Below are positions 1 to 7,064 of a stretch of DNA of 44,361 nt, piece after piece. A program made the position numbers and the translations under genes. The stretch covers positions 1-44,361 of the forward strand of contig JABWBA010000023.1 of assembly GCA_013360745.1 (NCBI GenBank). Direction: 5' to 3'. The notes under the pieces are model-generated. The model saw only the letters and a list, made by a program, of their open reading frames with translations. It made no database searches and was not told the origin of the DNA. Each line of letters begins with the position of its first letter. Positions within the stretch are counted from its first letter, which is position 1. This DNA comes from Chthonomonadales bacterium. Lineage in GTDB: Bacteria; Armatimonadota; Chthonomonadetes; Chthonomonadales; CAJBBX01.

Positions 1-99
1 GTTCTCCCCCACCGCCTCCTCTAGCGCCTGCCGAGTGTCCCGCGCATCCTCCGCGACGTACAAGGTCTTGCCGTAGACCGACTTGATTTCGATGCTCAT
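1..99 (-). CDS. N-terminus of a pentapeptide-repeat-like phage protein (cut by window edge)
   Basis: The visible 33 residues begin MSIEIKSVYGKTLY and end AVGEN at the window edge. Phage pentapeptide-repeat proteins often open with a short beta-hairpin (M-x-I-E-I-K...G-x-x-L) followed by a helix and then an A(D/N)LxGA ladder, and this segment fits that opening. The ladder itself would lie off the window, so the assignment is by resemblance only. The ATG is well supported by AAGGAGG seven bases upstream and by the ATGA overlap with the small gene before it. It is the last visible gene of the recombination operon. Confidence 0.55.
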   Translation of the reverse strand, partial: MSIEIKSVYGKTLYVAEDARDTRQALEEAVGEN

Positions 100-197
100 G
101 TGGCCTCCTTCGCGGGTTCAATCGAGCGCGGGTCGGTTGCGCTCACGTCTGCTTGCAGGATTTGCAAGTAGGCGATCAGGAGTGACCCGCGCTCCAT
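96..197 (-). CDS. small hypothetical protein (33 aa)
   Basis: This short frame begins MERGSLLIAYLQILQ and ends EPAKEAT. Its ATG overlaps the TGA of the RuvC-like gene (TGATG) and its own TGA overlaps the ATG of the next gene, so it fills the gap exactly. A GAGGGGG ribosome-binding site lies upstream. No domain is recognised. The compact coupling is the main argument that it is real. Confidence 0.5.
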   Translation of the reverse strand: MERGSLLIAYLQILQADVSATDPRSIEPAKEAT

Positions 198-679
198 CAC
201 GACCCCCTCGTCAGGTAGCGGTAGCCGGCGCAGGCAATCGCTAGAGCGTCGGCCTCGTCTTGGGAAATGCGGGGGTAGCGGCGCGGGTTCTTGGAAAGCT
301 CTACTTCCGACCACTCCAATACGTCTTGCTTCTTGGCGCGGCCCGATCCGAGAGCTTCCTTCTTCCACGTTCCGGGGCTTATCTCAAAGACGCTCAGGGG
401 GTGGGCGAATAGCGCCACGGCCCCGCGCACCATCGCAACCTGAATCACGCCGTTTGCCTGAACGAGAGCGGGGGAGGGGAACTGTCCGGTCGGCCGCTCG
501 ATGAACACGGCCTCAAGGTCGTTGGGAGCGTGGGCGGCGCACCATCCCCTGATCTGGCAGAAGAGCGCATCGAGCCGCGCCGAGCCCTGCCCTTCGATCT
601 TGAGCTGCCATGTTTCCCTAAACGGCCAGATGGCAAGGGCCGGGTGGTCGACGCTCGGGTCTATTCCGACGACGCTCAT
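197..679 (-). CDS. RuvC-like Holliday junction resolvase
   Basis: A 160-residue RNase H-fold protein of the RuvC type found in many phages, expected to cleave branched DNA during recombination or before packaging. The first acidic motif is GIDPS with D7. The second is VFIERP with E61. The third is the C-terminal S-Q-D-E-A-D-A-L-A cluster with D141, E142 and D144, which matches the RuvC catalytic arrangement. Length is typical for the family (about 150-175 aa). It lies between an HNH gene and a pentapeptide-like gene with stop/start overlaps on both sides, so the group is probably co-translated. Confidence 0.85.
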   Translation of the reverse strand: MSVVGIDPSVDHPALAIWPFRETWQLKIEGQGSARLDALFCQIRGWCAAHAPNDLEAVFIERPTGQFPSPALVQANGVIQVAMVRGAVALFAHPLSVFEISPGTWKKEALGSGRAKKQDVLEWSEVELSKNPRRYPRISQDEADALAIACAGYRYLTRGS

Positions 680-1050
680 AGCAAGTCCTCTAGCCCGTAC
701 TCGGCGGCGAACTCCCTTACGTCGGTGTGCGGCGTGAGGTCAAGCGCCTTACCATCGCGGCGGTCGAAGCTCGCGTGGTGGTGGTCGCAGAGTGGGATGC
801 CGTTGCGCGGGTCCGCAATCAGACCCTCGATGGGCATATCCACTAGGTAGCGCCCCGCCTCTCCGACCTCGCGGCCGTTACGGATTGCGATGCGGTAGTT
901 GGCCCGCCGTCCCCGTAAGGTCTGGACGCTGATCCAATGAGCAGCCTGAATCCGCCCGGAACAACCGCCCTTACTGCGGGCGAAGCACTCTGAGCCCCAA
1001 TGCTTCAAGACACCTTCCCGGTGTCGCTCTTTAGGCGACGGTGCCTTCAA
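676..1050 (-). CDS. HNH-type nuclease domain protein
   Basis: The C-terminal half carries C-F-A-R-S-K-G-G-C, then Q-A-A-H-W, then G-I-P-L-C-D-H-H-H-A-x-F-D, a treble-clef HNH layout with zinc-binding cysteines and the histidine pair. The start is uncertain. A TTG at 1050 overlaps the stop of the preceding membrane protein (TTGA). A second TTG at about 1008, after GGGAAGG, would give a protein beginning KHWGSECF. An upstream in-frame extension to 1299 is only a shadow of the two small genes there. The stop overlaps the RuvC-like ATG. It may be a resolving or packaging-associated HNH protein or a free-standing homing enzyme. Confidence 0.7.
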   Translation of the reverse strand: MKAPSPKERHREGVLKHWGSECFARSKGGCSGRIQAAHWISVQTLRGRRANYRIAIRNGREVGEAGRYLVDMPIEGLIADPRNGIPLCDHHHASFDRRDGKALDLTPHTDVREFAAEYGLEDLL

Positions 1051-1205
1051 TCGACCAGCCCGCGTCCGAGATTGAAACCCTCGCGCTTGCCGTCCTCGTA
1101 GCCCTTCAGCTCGCCCTTGTCGTAGGCGCGGGCCGCAAACAGGGCGATGAAGAACGCGCCCGTGACGACGCCGAACATGAAGAACCCGATAGCCAAGACG
1201 ATCAT
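1047..1205 (-). CDS. small single-span membrane protein (52 aa)
   Basis: This gene was read directly from the reverse complement. It starts MIVLAIGFFMFGVV and has one hydrophobic segment at about residues 2-25, then a charged tail (K-G-E-L-K-G-Y-E-D-G-K-R-E-G). The ATG overlaps the TGA of the gene before it, and its TGA overlaps a TTG start of the HNH gene. No family is recognised. It resembles many short one-span membrane proteins tucked into actinophage early operons. Confidence 0.65.
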   Translation of the reverse strand: MIVLAIGFFMFGVVTGAFFIALFAARAYDKGELKGYEDGKREGFNLGRGLVD

Positions 1206-1375
1206 GCGGCATCCTCCGGGGAGGCGTCGGGCTTGATGATGACGGCCTCCGCGCCGAACTCGGCGAGGATCGTTGCCCTGTCCCGCAACTGGACAACAAC
1301 CCGGTTCGGATGCTCGTTCGTCAGGTCGGCAAGCGTCGATGCCTGCTCCGCTGTTAGCGTGATTTCCACGTTCAC
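1202..1375 (-). CDS. small hypothetical protein (57 aa)
   Basis: The GTG start at 1375 overlaps the stop of the Cas4-like gene (GTGA) and follows GGAGGGAGA, a strong ribosome-binding site supplied by the end of that gene. The protein runs NVEITLTAEQASTLADLT and later VVVQLRD...EAVIIKPDASPEDAA, suggesting a small beta-alpha-beta fold. Function is unknown. The stop overlaps the ATG of the small membrane protein. Confidence 0.6.
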   Translation of the reverse strand: MNVEITLTAEQASTLADLTNEHPNRVVVQLRDRATILAEFGAEAVIIKPDASPEDAA

Positions 1376-2517
1376 TCTCCCTCCGGTTGTGACGATGCGG
1401 CTACATCGCGCGTGACGAAACGGGTACTGACGATCTGCTCGTCAGCCCGCCTTATGTGGACCGTCTTGAAGTCCATGACCTTGTTGTCGAAGCTGATTTC
1501 GCCGTTGTGCCCCGCCCATTCCTTGAGCGCCTTCTTGTCTCGCTTCAGTTCTTGTTCGTGGCGGTCCACGTCGCGGGCCAATGCGACGGCCTCAGCGGTC
1601 GTCGTGATCGACGCCGGGCGCAGGGAACGGGGGAGCGGGCAGAGGGCGGGAGCCGAACAGGTCGCGCAATGAGGGCCAGGAGCGGCGGGCCACTCGTCGG
1701 TTTCAAGCGCCGTGTCGAGCTTGTTGAGGATGCCCTTGACGTGGCGCTTGAAGTCGTGAAGTTCCCGCTTGCCCAGAAGCCCGCGCCGCTTGAAGGTGGT
1801 GGGCGGGCGGAAGTCGACGCCGCCGCACTCCCGGCACTCAGCGTGGTCGTGAGCATCGTTGAACGTGTCGCAGTCCCGGCATTGCTTACTGAGAAAGCGC
1901 GGGTAGTCCTCAGCGACGTTGAAGGTGTCCTGCTTCTCGCCGACCCGCTCGCCGTCGACGGTGCCCTCTGACCAGCAGAGCGCGTAGAGCGGGAGCTGGA
2001 AGCTCTTGTCGAACTTCTCCTGCGACGGGATGCTGAGGCTCGTCTTGTAGTCCCGAATGAACACGTCGCCCCGCACAACCTCAACCCGGTCGATGCGCCC
2101 GCGCACGATCCAGTCCCCGATCTTCAGCTCGGGCATGACCTCCAAGCCCTTCACTTCCCACGGGATGACCGGATGCGCCTCGGTAGCCGCCGACCAGTTC
2201 CAAGCCATAGCCCGCAGCGCGTCGCGCTCGTAGTGGGGGATGGTCAAGTCGTGGCGCTCGTCCACGATGGACTCCATCAGCTCGCGTCCCACGTCCGGGG
2301 CCATCGTCGTTTCCCCGCTGTCAAGAAGCTCCCGCATGGCACGTTCGGCGAAGTCGTGGAAGGCTTCACCACGCGCCATTGCGGGGCTCTGAACCCGGAT
2401 TGCCCGCGTCTTTGCGTACAGATACGCCGACTTCGGGCAGGCGTCCAACCGTGCAAGGAAGGACTGAGACAACTTCCTCTCCGCGAGGTAGTCCCTGACT
2501 TCCGGGTCCAAACTCAT
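1372..2517 (-). CDS. Cas4/RecB-family PD-(D/E)XK nuclease with Fe-S cysteines
   Basis: This 381-residue protein has the layout of phage Cas4/RecB-like exonucleases that process DNA ends for recombination. C27 in L-D-A-C-P-K-S-A-Y together with C-A-T-C and a following C near the C-terminal third form the expected iron-sulphur cysteine set. H54 lies in G-E-A-F-H-D-F-A-E. The catalytic motif is G-R-I-D-R-V-E-V...R-D-Y-K-T-S. A C-x-x-C...C-x-x-C zinc-ribbon insertion (C-R-D-C and C-R-E-C) sits between the nuclease core and the last cysteines. The start at 2517 has GAGG upstream and overlaps the stop of a zinc-ribbon gene; a longer reading to 2541 is not needed. Confidence 0.8.
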   Translation of the reverse strand: MSLDPEVRDYLAERKLSQSFLARLDACPKSAYLYAKTRAIRVQSPAMARGEAFHDFAERAMRELLDSGETTMAPDVGRELMESIVDERHDLTIPHYERDALRAMAWNWSAATEAHPVIPWEVKGLEVMPELKIGDWIVRGRIDRVEVVRGDVFIRDYKTSLSIPSQEKFDKSFQLPLYALCWSEGTVDGERVGEKQDTFNVAEDYPRFLSKQCRDCDTFNDAHDHAECRECGGVDFRPPTTFKRRGLLGKRELHDFKRHVKGILNKLDTALETDEWPAAPGPHCATCSAPALCPLPRSLRPASITTTAEAVALARDVDRHEQELKRDKKALKEWAGHNGEISFDNKVMDFKTVHIRRADEQIVSTRFVTRDVAASSQPEGE

Positions 2518-2690
2518 TTGCCGGCCTCGTACTTGAGCCACGCGCCGGTCGGCTGCATCGGCCTGATCTGGCAGCCGGGGCAGAGGTCATCCCCCTCCGG
2601 TCGCATGTAGCTGACTCGGCAGAAGTCGCAGCGGTACGGCACGAACTTCGCCGTGGGCGGGATCAGTTCGCCCTGTTCAGCCCGCGTCAC
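2514..2690 (-). CDS. zinc-ribbon mini-protein (58 aa)
   Basis: Read from the reverse complement, it starts with GTG inside the end of the preceding gene and ends W-L-K-Y-E-A-G-K, its TGA overlapping the Cas4-like ATG. Two knuckles, Y-R-C-D-F-C-R and D-L-C-P-G-C-Q, are 18 residues apart and would bind one zinc. Function is unknown, but position suggests an accessory of the adjoining nuclease or a small regulator. An ATG further in would delete the first knuckle and is less likely. Confidence 0.6.
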   Translation of the reverse strand: MTRAEQGELIPPTAKFVPYRCDFCRVSYMRPEGDDLCPGCQIRPMQPTGAWLKYEAGK

Positions 2691-2862
2691 GGCTCTTCGC
2701 CTCGATCCGGTGCCACCACATCATCGCGTCGGCCTCCATCTGGAAGCTGTCGACCGGCTCGCTCTCATCCCACTCGGCGAGTCGGCCGAGCGAGTAGCAG
2801 AGCATCGCCAGTTGCGGGACTACCTCTTCCTTTAGGTGGATAATCTCCCGCTCCGCGTCCAT
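2677..2862 (-). CDS. small hypothetical protein (61 aa)
   Basis: The ATG at 2862 overlaps the previous stop (TGATG). The protein begins MDAEREIIHLKEEV and is predicted largely helical, with a tryptophan pair (M-M-W-W-H) near its end. No family is recognised. It overlaps the zinc-ribbon gene by 14 bases, consistent with coupled translation. Confidence 0.55.
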   Translation of the reverse strand: MDAEREIIHLKEEVVPQLAMLCYSLGRLAEWDESEPVDSFQMEADAMMWWHRIEAKSRDAG

Positions 2863-3086
2863 CACTCGTCGCCTTCCAGCGTCGAATCGACCATGCCCTC
2901 GATTGCTTCGTTGGCTATGGCGAGGTAGCCGCTGCGGAGCCGCGCCTGCTCGGATTCGTCCTTGACCTGCTCGATGGCTTCACCGGCAGCCGTGACCATG
3001 CGGAGGGCCTCCGCGAAATAGGTTTCGGCGCGGGCTGCCGGATCGTCCATCGGGTCCGGCTTGCTGAGGGCGACGACGCTACCCAT
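2862..3086 (-). CDS. small helical hypothetical protein (74 aa)
   Basis: The start at 3086 (MGSVVALSKPDPMDD) has GGGAGG six bases upstream and a TGATG overlap with the HNH gene. The in-frame extension to 3134 lies inside that gene. It is acidic and helical (A-R-A-E-T-Y-F-A-E-A-L...E-Q-V-K-D-E-S-E-Q-A) with no recognised domain. Confidence 0.55.
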   Translation of the reverse strand: MGSVVALSKPDPMDDPAARAETYFAEALRMVTAAGEAIEQVKDESEQARLRSGYLAIANEAIEGMVDSTLEGDE

Positions 3087-3499
3087 CAGAATCCTCCCAT
3101 CCATTCGTGTAGCTGTTCGTGGTGTGGGCGGCAAAGCCAGGTCACGTCAAGTGGAGCCGCGTAGTCGTCGTGGTGCGCGTGGACGGTCGATTCGGTCCCG
3201 CAAGCGACACACGGCAGGCGCTTTAGATCGCCCCTGTCAATCGCTAGCCGAACCTCAGCCCGCGCCCTGATCCGCTGCTTCTGCTCGGGTGTCCCGTTCC
3301 GCCGACGCTTTTCCATCTTGCGGCGGTCCTGCTCGCGGGTAACGGCAGGGTTGCGACCCCTTCGTTTCTCAGCCCGCTCTTCGGGTGTGAATCGGCTGTA
3401 CCACTCGCGCATGTAGGCGGCGCGGGCGCATCGCTCGCAATCCCCGCAGCCGCCGCACTTTGGCGGGCGACCGATTCTTGGCTGTGTCGCCGCCTCCAT
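3086..3499 (-). CDS. zinc-finger HNH-like protein (137 aa)
   Basis: Four N-terminal cysteines (C-G-G-C-G-D-C-E-R-C) precede a basic region (E-R-A-E-K-R-R-G-R-N). The C-terminal half has L-P-C-V-A-C-G, then V-H-A-H-H-D-D-Y, P-L-D-V-T-W-L-C-R-P-H-H. This C-x-x-C...HAHH...WLC..HH pattern is typical of small phage proteins related to HNH nucleases that may be structural zinc proteins rather than active enzymes. The ATG overlaps the stop of the SSB-like gene. It is either a DNA-binding zinc protein or a nicking HNH enzyme. Confidence 0.65.
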   Translation of the reverse strand: MEAATQPRIGRPPKCGGCGDCERCARAAYMREWYSRFTPEERAEKRRGRNPAVTREQDRRKMEKRRRNGTPEQKQRIRARAEVRLAIDRGDLKRLPCVACGTESTVHAHHDDYAAPLDVTWLCRPHHEQLHEWMGGF

Positions 3500-4059
3500 C
3501 AGACGACACTCGGAGCAAACGGAATGTCATCGTCTGGAACTCCCCCGCCAGTCGTTCCGGGGTCGGGCTTCTCGGTGCCGGACGTGTCGGGCGCGGGGAG
3601 CGAGTCCTGCGCGATGCTGTTCGCGGGGTCGACCTTCTCCACGGTGTAGCCCCGGATCGTGACGTGGAAGCTGTTGGTCAGCTTGTCGAACGTGCTTGCG
3701 ATGGCGTCGGATGATGGCAGCTTGCCGTTAGCCGACAGCGCCGCGACGACCTGAGCCGCGCACTTCGCCGCGACCTGCCGCTCGATGGACTCGTTGCGGG
3801 CAGCCTGCGACGGGGAACTGGCCGGCGCGGAGCCGTTGCCGCCGCCCTCGTTCCAGACCTTCTTGATCTTCGTGCCGTGCTGGTCGCGCTTGACGACCTC
3901 GTAGTCCAGGGACTCTCCCGGCTCGGGGGCGGGGGAGTCGGGCTTCTTGGTCAGGTAGACCTCGTTGCCGTCGATGGTCAGCGAGTAGTCGACCATCGGC
4001 CCGTAGTTGCCGGACCACTCACGCCTTCCCGTGACTGCCTCGATGATTCCTGTCGGCAT
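3499..4059 (-). CDS. single-stranded-DNA-binding-like protein with internal DDDIPF tail motif
   Basis: The first 85 residues (M-P-T-G-I-I-E-A-V-T-G...Y-S-L-T-I-D-G...D-Y-E-V-V-K-R) look like an OB-fold. A low-complexity linker, a helical segment and an acidic tail follow. The tail holds V-P-D-D-D-I-P-F, the hallmark of the bacterial SSB C-terminus that recruits partner proteins, here followed by five extra residues (APSVV). The start at 4059 is fixed by GGAGGGAAG directly upstream; the reading back to 4203 covers the regulator gene. Neighbouring nucleases support a recombination or replication role. Confidence 0.6.
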   Translation of the reverse strand: MPTGIIEAVTGRREWSGNYGPMVDYSLTIDGNEVYLTKKPDSPAPEPGESLDYEVVKRDQHGTKIKKVWNEGGGNGSAPASSPSQAARNESIERQVAAKCAAQVVAALSANGKLPSSDAIASTFDKLTNSFHVTIRGYTVEKVDPANSIAQDSLPAPDTSGTEKPDPGTTGGGVPDDDIPFAPSVV

Positions 4060-4067
4060 CTTCCCTC

Positions 4068-4331
4068 CTAGTAGTTCTGCCCACGCGGGGAATCCCAAAC
4101 GATTGAGACTCCCTTCTTGGCGAGGGCGCGGTTTATCGCGGCCTGATACTGCGGCCCCGGCTTGAGCCCGTTTGCGATCTTGCTCATGTAGCTCTCGCTG
4201 CAAGCGACGCTCTCCCCGCTCGTCCGCATGAGGCGAACTAGCTCGGCCTGCGAAATCTCCGCGAAGCGGAGCGCCTGCCTGAGAGTTGATGCCTGCAACT
4301 GGTCGGTAGCCATTGGCGGGAATATAATCAT
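4068..4331 (-). CDS. XRE-like helix-turn-helix regulator
   Basis: An 87-residue protein with an XRE-type helix-turn-helix: L-R-Q-A-L-R-F-A-E-I-S-Q-A-E-L-V-R then S-E-S-Y-M-S-K-I-A-N-G. The start is either the ATG at 4331, with GAGG close upstream, or the ATG at 4313. A perfect inverted repeat lies 13 bases upstream of 4331 and is a plausible autoregulatory site. It probably controls the leftward recombination operon. Confidence 0.7.
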   Translation of the reverse strand: MIIFPPMATDQLQASTLRQALRFAEISQAELVRLMRTSGESVACSESYMSKIANGLKPGPQYQAAINRALAKKGVSIVWDSPRGQNY

Positions 4332-4343
4332 TCGCCTCGGACG

Positions 4344-4359
4344 GTACAAGTCCTTGTAC
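4344..4359. promoter_or_regulatory. palindromic operator upstream of the XRE-like regulator
   Basis: GTACAAG-TC-CTTGTAC is a perfect seven-base inverted repeat with a two-base centre. It is placed directly upstream of the regulator's start on the minus strand. A TACCGT hexamer next to it could be a -10 element for a nearly leaderless message. Binding by the adjacent protein is inferred. Confidence 0.55.
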
Positions 4360-4385
4360 TAGAACTCGGTAGCCGCTACGGTTGT

Positions 4386-4814
4386 TCAGGGCATCCCGCG
4401 ATGCTTGCTCTGAGCGGCGGCGAGAGCGGCATAGGCAAGCGCGAAATGGCGGGCCGCGTCCAAGATCAGGTCGTCGGCGGGGTCGAGCCCGCGCCGTCTT
4501 GACTGAAGCAGCTCGAAGAGCGCGTAGTTGGCCCCGTCCGCTGCCTCTTCCGCAGCGTCGGCGACGTTATCCCGGCTCAGATAGCGCAGGCCGAAGAGCG
4601 GCCGGCCGGTCTTTTCCCGCGCCTCCGCAAGCTGCCGGAAATACGGAAAACTAGGCTCGCCTCCCATCGCCAGGGCGAGGCGGTCGTAGAACTCGCGGAC
4701 GGTCCTGTCATCGGCGTACCACTCCGGCGCGAAGGAGCGGCTGCACGACGCGCAGACACCGGAGGTCCGGCGATCCATCGACTCAACGGGGGAGTCGCAG
4801 TCGCAGTACCTCAT
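4386..4814 (-). CDS. zinc-ribbon hypothetical protein (142 aa)
   Basis: The N-terminus carries C-D-C and C-A-S-C-S-R about 20 residues apart, a plausible small zinc knuckle. A helical, alanine-rich remainder follows with no recognised family. The ATG overlaps the stop of the phosphoesterase gene (ATGA), so the two are coupled. Confidence 0.65.
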   Translation of the reverse strand: MRYCDCDSPVESMDRRTSGVCASCSRSFAPEWYADDRTVREFYDRLALAMGGEPSFPYFRQLAEAREKTGRPLFGLRYLSRDNVADAAEEAADGANYALFELLQSRRRGLDPADDLILDAARHFALAYAALAAAQSKHRGMP

Positions 4815-6088
4815 GCCGGCGAGACTTCGTGCATGTGCGTCGGCGTGTACGCCTCTGCTGCCTCGGCGAAGTAGATGCGCTCAGTCGCGGCGATCCCCCA
4901 CTTTGCGGCGACAAAGAGGACTTTCTGCTGCGGCCGAGAGGCGGCGGTGATAACCCCGCTGAGGTTGTTGGCCCCGACCCAATCGCCGGAAACGATTGTC
5001 TCGCCGGCCCCGTTTGGAACCTCCGCTGCCTGATGATGATGGCCCATGAGCAGGTAGCGGTAGATGCGGTTGTGGAGGCGGATCGAACGCGCATCGAACT
5101 TCGACAAGCCGTAGAACGGGAGCCCGCCCCAACCGCGTATCTCGTCGCCATGCACCATCTGGAACTCATGCCCGCCCGCTCGGAAGAACAGGGAGCCGCC
5201 TAGTTCCACGGCGAACTGGTCGATGGGCTCGGCCCGGAGCTTGTCCCGCATGAGCCGCAGAAAGCCGTAGTCCCAGTTGTAGGTGCGCGGTCTAGCCCCG
5301 CCCCTCTTGCCTCCGACCTTGCCGTGATTGCCGGTCACGCCGTAGACGGCGATCTTGGGGATACCGACCTCCTGCTTGGCGAACCGGATGACCTCCTTGA
5401 TTGCGGAGTCCATCTTCGTTGCGAGCTGGAACATTTGCTCCATCGGGTCGATTTCAAGCTGCCACGCCTGACCCGCGAATATCTCGTCGCCTTCGACCTG
5501 ATCGCCGCCAAACGGCAGGAATAGCTCTTCGATCCGGTAGCCATCGGCGCGACGGGCGATGACCTGACAGACGCCCTCAACCCATCGGGCTAACCGCTGG
5601 TCGAACACGTCGACGGAGAATCCGCCCTGATTGCCCGGTGTGTCGGTGGGTCTTACGAACTGCCCGAACTGGCAGTCGTAGATGGGAGCGATGACGCTGT
5701 TTGCCGGCTTCTTCTTGCTTTGGGCGCGGGTTGAATAGCGCGGGGTATCCACTCGGACCTTGCAGATTTCAACGATCCGGTCGAAGAACTCTTCTTGGGA
5801 GGCGAGCTGCTTACGGTAGTCCCTGATCTGCTTTCGCAGTACGCGGTTCTCTTCGGTGAGGTTGACAACCTTCAGTTCGTCACGGTTGTCCTCTTCAGAT
5901 TCAGAGGCTTCATCGAAAACTGCTTGAACCGCCGCCTTCAACTCGGCGTTCTCGGGCTTCTGGAACTTGACGCCGAGAGTCGATGGTGCCCATCCGAGAG
6001 CGATGGACACCTGCCGCAGCGACCCGTGAGCCCGCGCTAACTCAAGCAGCTTGTCCTTGTCCGGTAGCGGGTCCGGTTTCCGTGGCAT
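4811..6088 (-). CDS. calcineurin-like metallophosphoesterase with N-terminal HTH and coiled coil
   Basis: A 425-residue protein. Residues 10-45 look like a helix-turn-helix (L-R-Q-V-S-I-A-L-G-W-A-P-S-T-L). Residues 65-110 form a charged coiled coil. The rest is a calcineurin-like metal-dependent phosphoesterase: D138-C-Q140 in place of the usual D-x-H, G-G-D-Q-V-E-G at 194-200, G-N-H at 253-255, H-G-D at 313-315 and G-H-H-H at 349-352. This is the SbcD/Mre11-type arrangement seen in phage repair and nuclease proteins. AGGAGGGAAC seven bases upstream supports the start. DNA-end processing is likely but the substrate is not shown. Confidence 0.8.
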   Translation of the reverse strand: MPRKPDPLPDKDKLLELARAHGSLRQVSIALGWAPSTLGVKFQKPENAELKAAVQAVFDEASESEEDNRDELKVVNLTEENRVLRKQIRDYRKQLASQEEFFDRIVEICKVRVDTPRYSTRAQSKKKPANSVIAPIYDCQFGQFVRPTDTPGNQGGFSVDVFDQRLARWVEGVCQVIARRADGYRIEELFLPFGGDQVEGDEIFAGQAWQLEIDPMEQMFQLATKMDSAIKEVIRFAKQEVGIPKIAVYGVTGNHGKVGGKRGGARPRTYNWDYGFLRLMRDKLRAEPIDQFAVELGGSLFFRAGGHEFQMVHGDEIRGWGGLPFYGLSKFDARSIRLHNRIYRYLLMGHHHQAAEVPNGAGETIVSGDWVGANNLSGVITAASRPQQKVLFVAAKWGIAATERIYFAEAAEAYTPTHMHEVSPA

Positions 6089-6359
6089 CGGCGTTCCCTC
6101 CTAGTTGCTGATCCAGACGGATGACGGCGCGGGCCTCTCGGCGTCCTGCCGCTTCTGGATCGTGGCCTTCTGCTTTCCGCTTGCGTTCGTGTTCCTGGTA
6201 GTAAGTCTCGAAGCGTTCATTGACGATCTCGGTGGCGCGGGCCGACTCAGCCGTGGGGGTCAGGGAGTTGGGGATCGTCTTGGACCCGCAGCGCGGGCAG
6301 GCTTCCCATTCCTTCGGCCAGCGGGTCCGGCAGTCGGAGCAGCGGCGCGAGCCGTCCAT
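6042..6359 (-). CDS. zinc-ribbon protein (105 aa)
   Basis: The protein begins MDGSRRCSDCRTRWPKEW and continues C-P-R-C-G-S-K, giving a C-x2-C...C-x2-C ribbon. A charged helical C-terminal part follows. It overlaps the phosphoesterase start by 47 bases. The start at 6359 follows the stop of the small membrane gene; longer in-frame readings run through that gene. Function unknown. Confidence 0.6.
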   Translation of the reverse strand: MDGSRRCSDCRTRWPKEWEACPRCGSKTIPNSLTPTAESARATEIVNERFETYYQEHERKRKAEGHDPEAAGRREARAVIRLDQQLGGNADATETGPATGQGQAA

Positions 6360-6363
6360 AACG

Positions 6364-6540
6364 TCACCGGCTGAGGTAGTGTCGGAGTGCGGCGCGGGCT
6401 CGGCGGTGGAGGGGTAGGGGGCGCAGCTTGAGTCGCATCGCAAGGGCGGTCACGACACCGAAGCCGGCAGCGAAGGCGAGCAGGGCGAGCAGTTCCGGGT
6501 CGCTCGGCTGACCGTGGGCGGGGAGGGGTCCGGGCCTCAC
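6364..6540 (-). CDS. small membrane protein (58 aa)
   Basis: Read from the reverse complement, GTG at 6540 overlaps the stop of the preceding gene (GTGA) with GAGG upstream. A hydrophobic span (L-L-A-L-L-A-F-A-A-G-F-G-V-V-T-A-L-A) is followed by an arginine-rich cytoplasmic tail ending H-Y-L-S-R. Its position just downstream of the lysis genes suggests an accessory lysis or membrane role. Confidence 0.6.
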   Translation of the reverse strand: MRPGPLPAHGQPSDPELLALLAFAAGFGVVTALAMRLKLRPLPLHRRARAALRHYLSR

Positions 6541-6821
6541 GGCTGGAACCTCGGGCCGCAGGGGAGATTCAGCTTGCGCTCAAGGACACAAGTGGTCGAA
6601 GGCGTGAACGCTCGGATCGCGTCCCGAAAACTCCCCTGACACGCCTGCCCCTGCGGCGCTACCGCGCAGGGGGACCGCTCGATGATCGTGACGCGCTCCC
6701 CCAAGTCCTGCGCGGCGAGGTAGTTGTAGATGCCAAAGCCCATCGACACGGCGGCACCGAACGCGAGCGGGACCGTGATGAGCCACGGATGGCTGACCAT
6801 GAAAGCGCCGATGCGCTCCAT
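6537..6821 (-). CDS. membrane protein with cysteine-rich outer domain (94 aa)
   Basis: One hydrophobic segment at about residues 10-38 is followed by a domain with four cysteines (S-P-C-A, Q-A-C-Q, T-T-C-V, L-P-C-G) that could form two disulphides outside the membrane. The ATG overlaps the stop of the XhlA-like gene (TGATG). It lies in the lysis cassette and may help span the envelope or act as an anti-holin; this is inference from position. Confidence 0.6.
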   Translation of the reverse strand: MERIGAFMVSHPWLITVPLAFGAAVSMGFGIYNYLAAQDLGERVTIIERSPCAVAPQGQACQGSFRDAIRAFTPSTTCVLERKLNLPCGPRFQP

Positions 6822-7057
6822 CACGATCCCCCGGTCGAGAGCAGGGTGACGACGACGCCGAGCCCGGAGCCAAGAACGGAAAGGGCGGTGACGGCGAGCA
6901 GCTTGTAGAGCCCGGAGTGCTTCTCTTCCAGCTTGTCGAAGCCCTCGGTGACTTCCCGCCGTAGTTGCCGCATGTCGCCGTACAACCCGTTATCGCCCCG
7001 GACTCCGAACATCGCCTGCTCGATTCGGTCCAGGCGACGGCGCTCGTCGGCTTCCAT
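6821..7057 (-). CDS. XhlA-like holin-associated membrane protein
   Basis: A charged coiled coil (R-R-L-D-R-I-E-Q-A-M...L-R-R-E-V-T-E-G-F-D-K-L-E-E-K) precedes a C-terminal hydrophobic segment (L-Y-K-L-L-A-V-T-A-L-S-V-L-G-S). This order and the 78-residue length match the XhlA family, which works with holins and amidases in Bacillus phages. The start at 7057 lies just after the HNH gene; the frame extended to 7123 overlaps that gene and is less likely. Confidence 0.7.
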   Translation of the reverse strand: MEADERRRLDRIEQAMFGVRGDNGLYGDMRQLRREVTEGFDKLEEKHSGLYKLLAVTALSVLGSGLGVVVTLLSTGGS

Positions 7058-7064
7058 GCATGGC

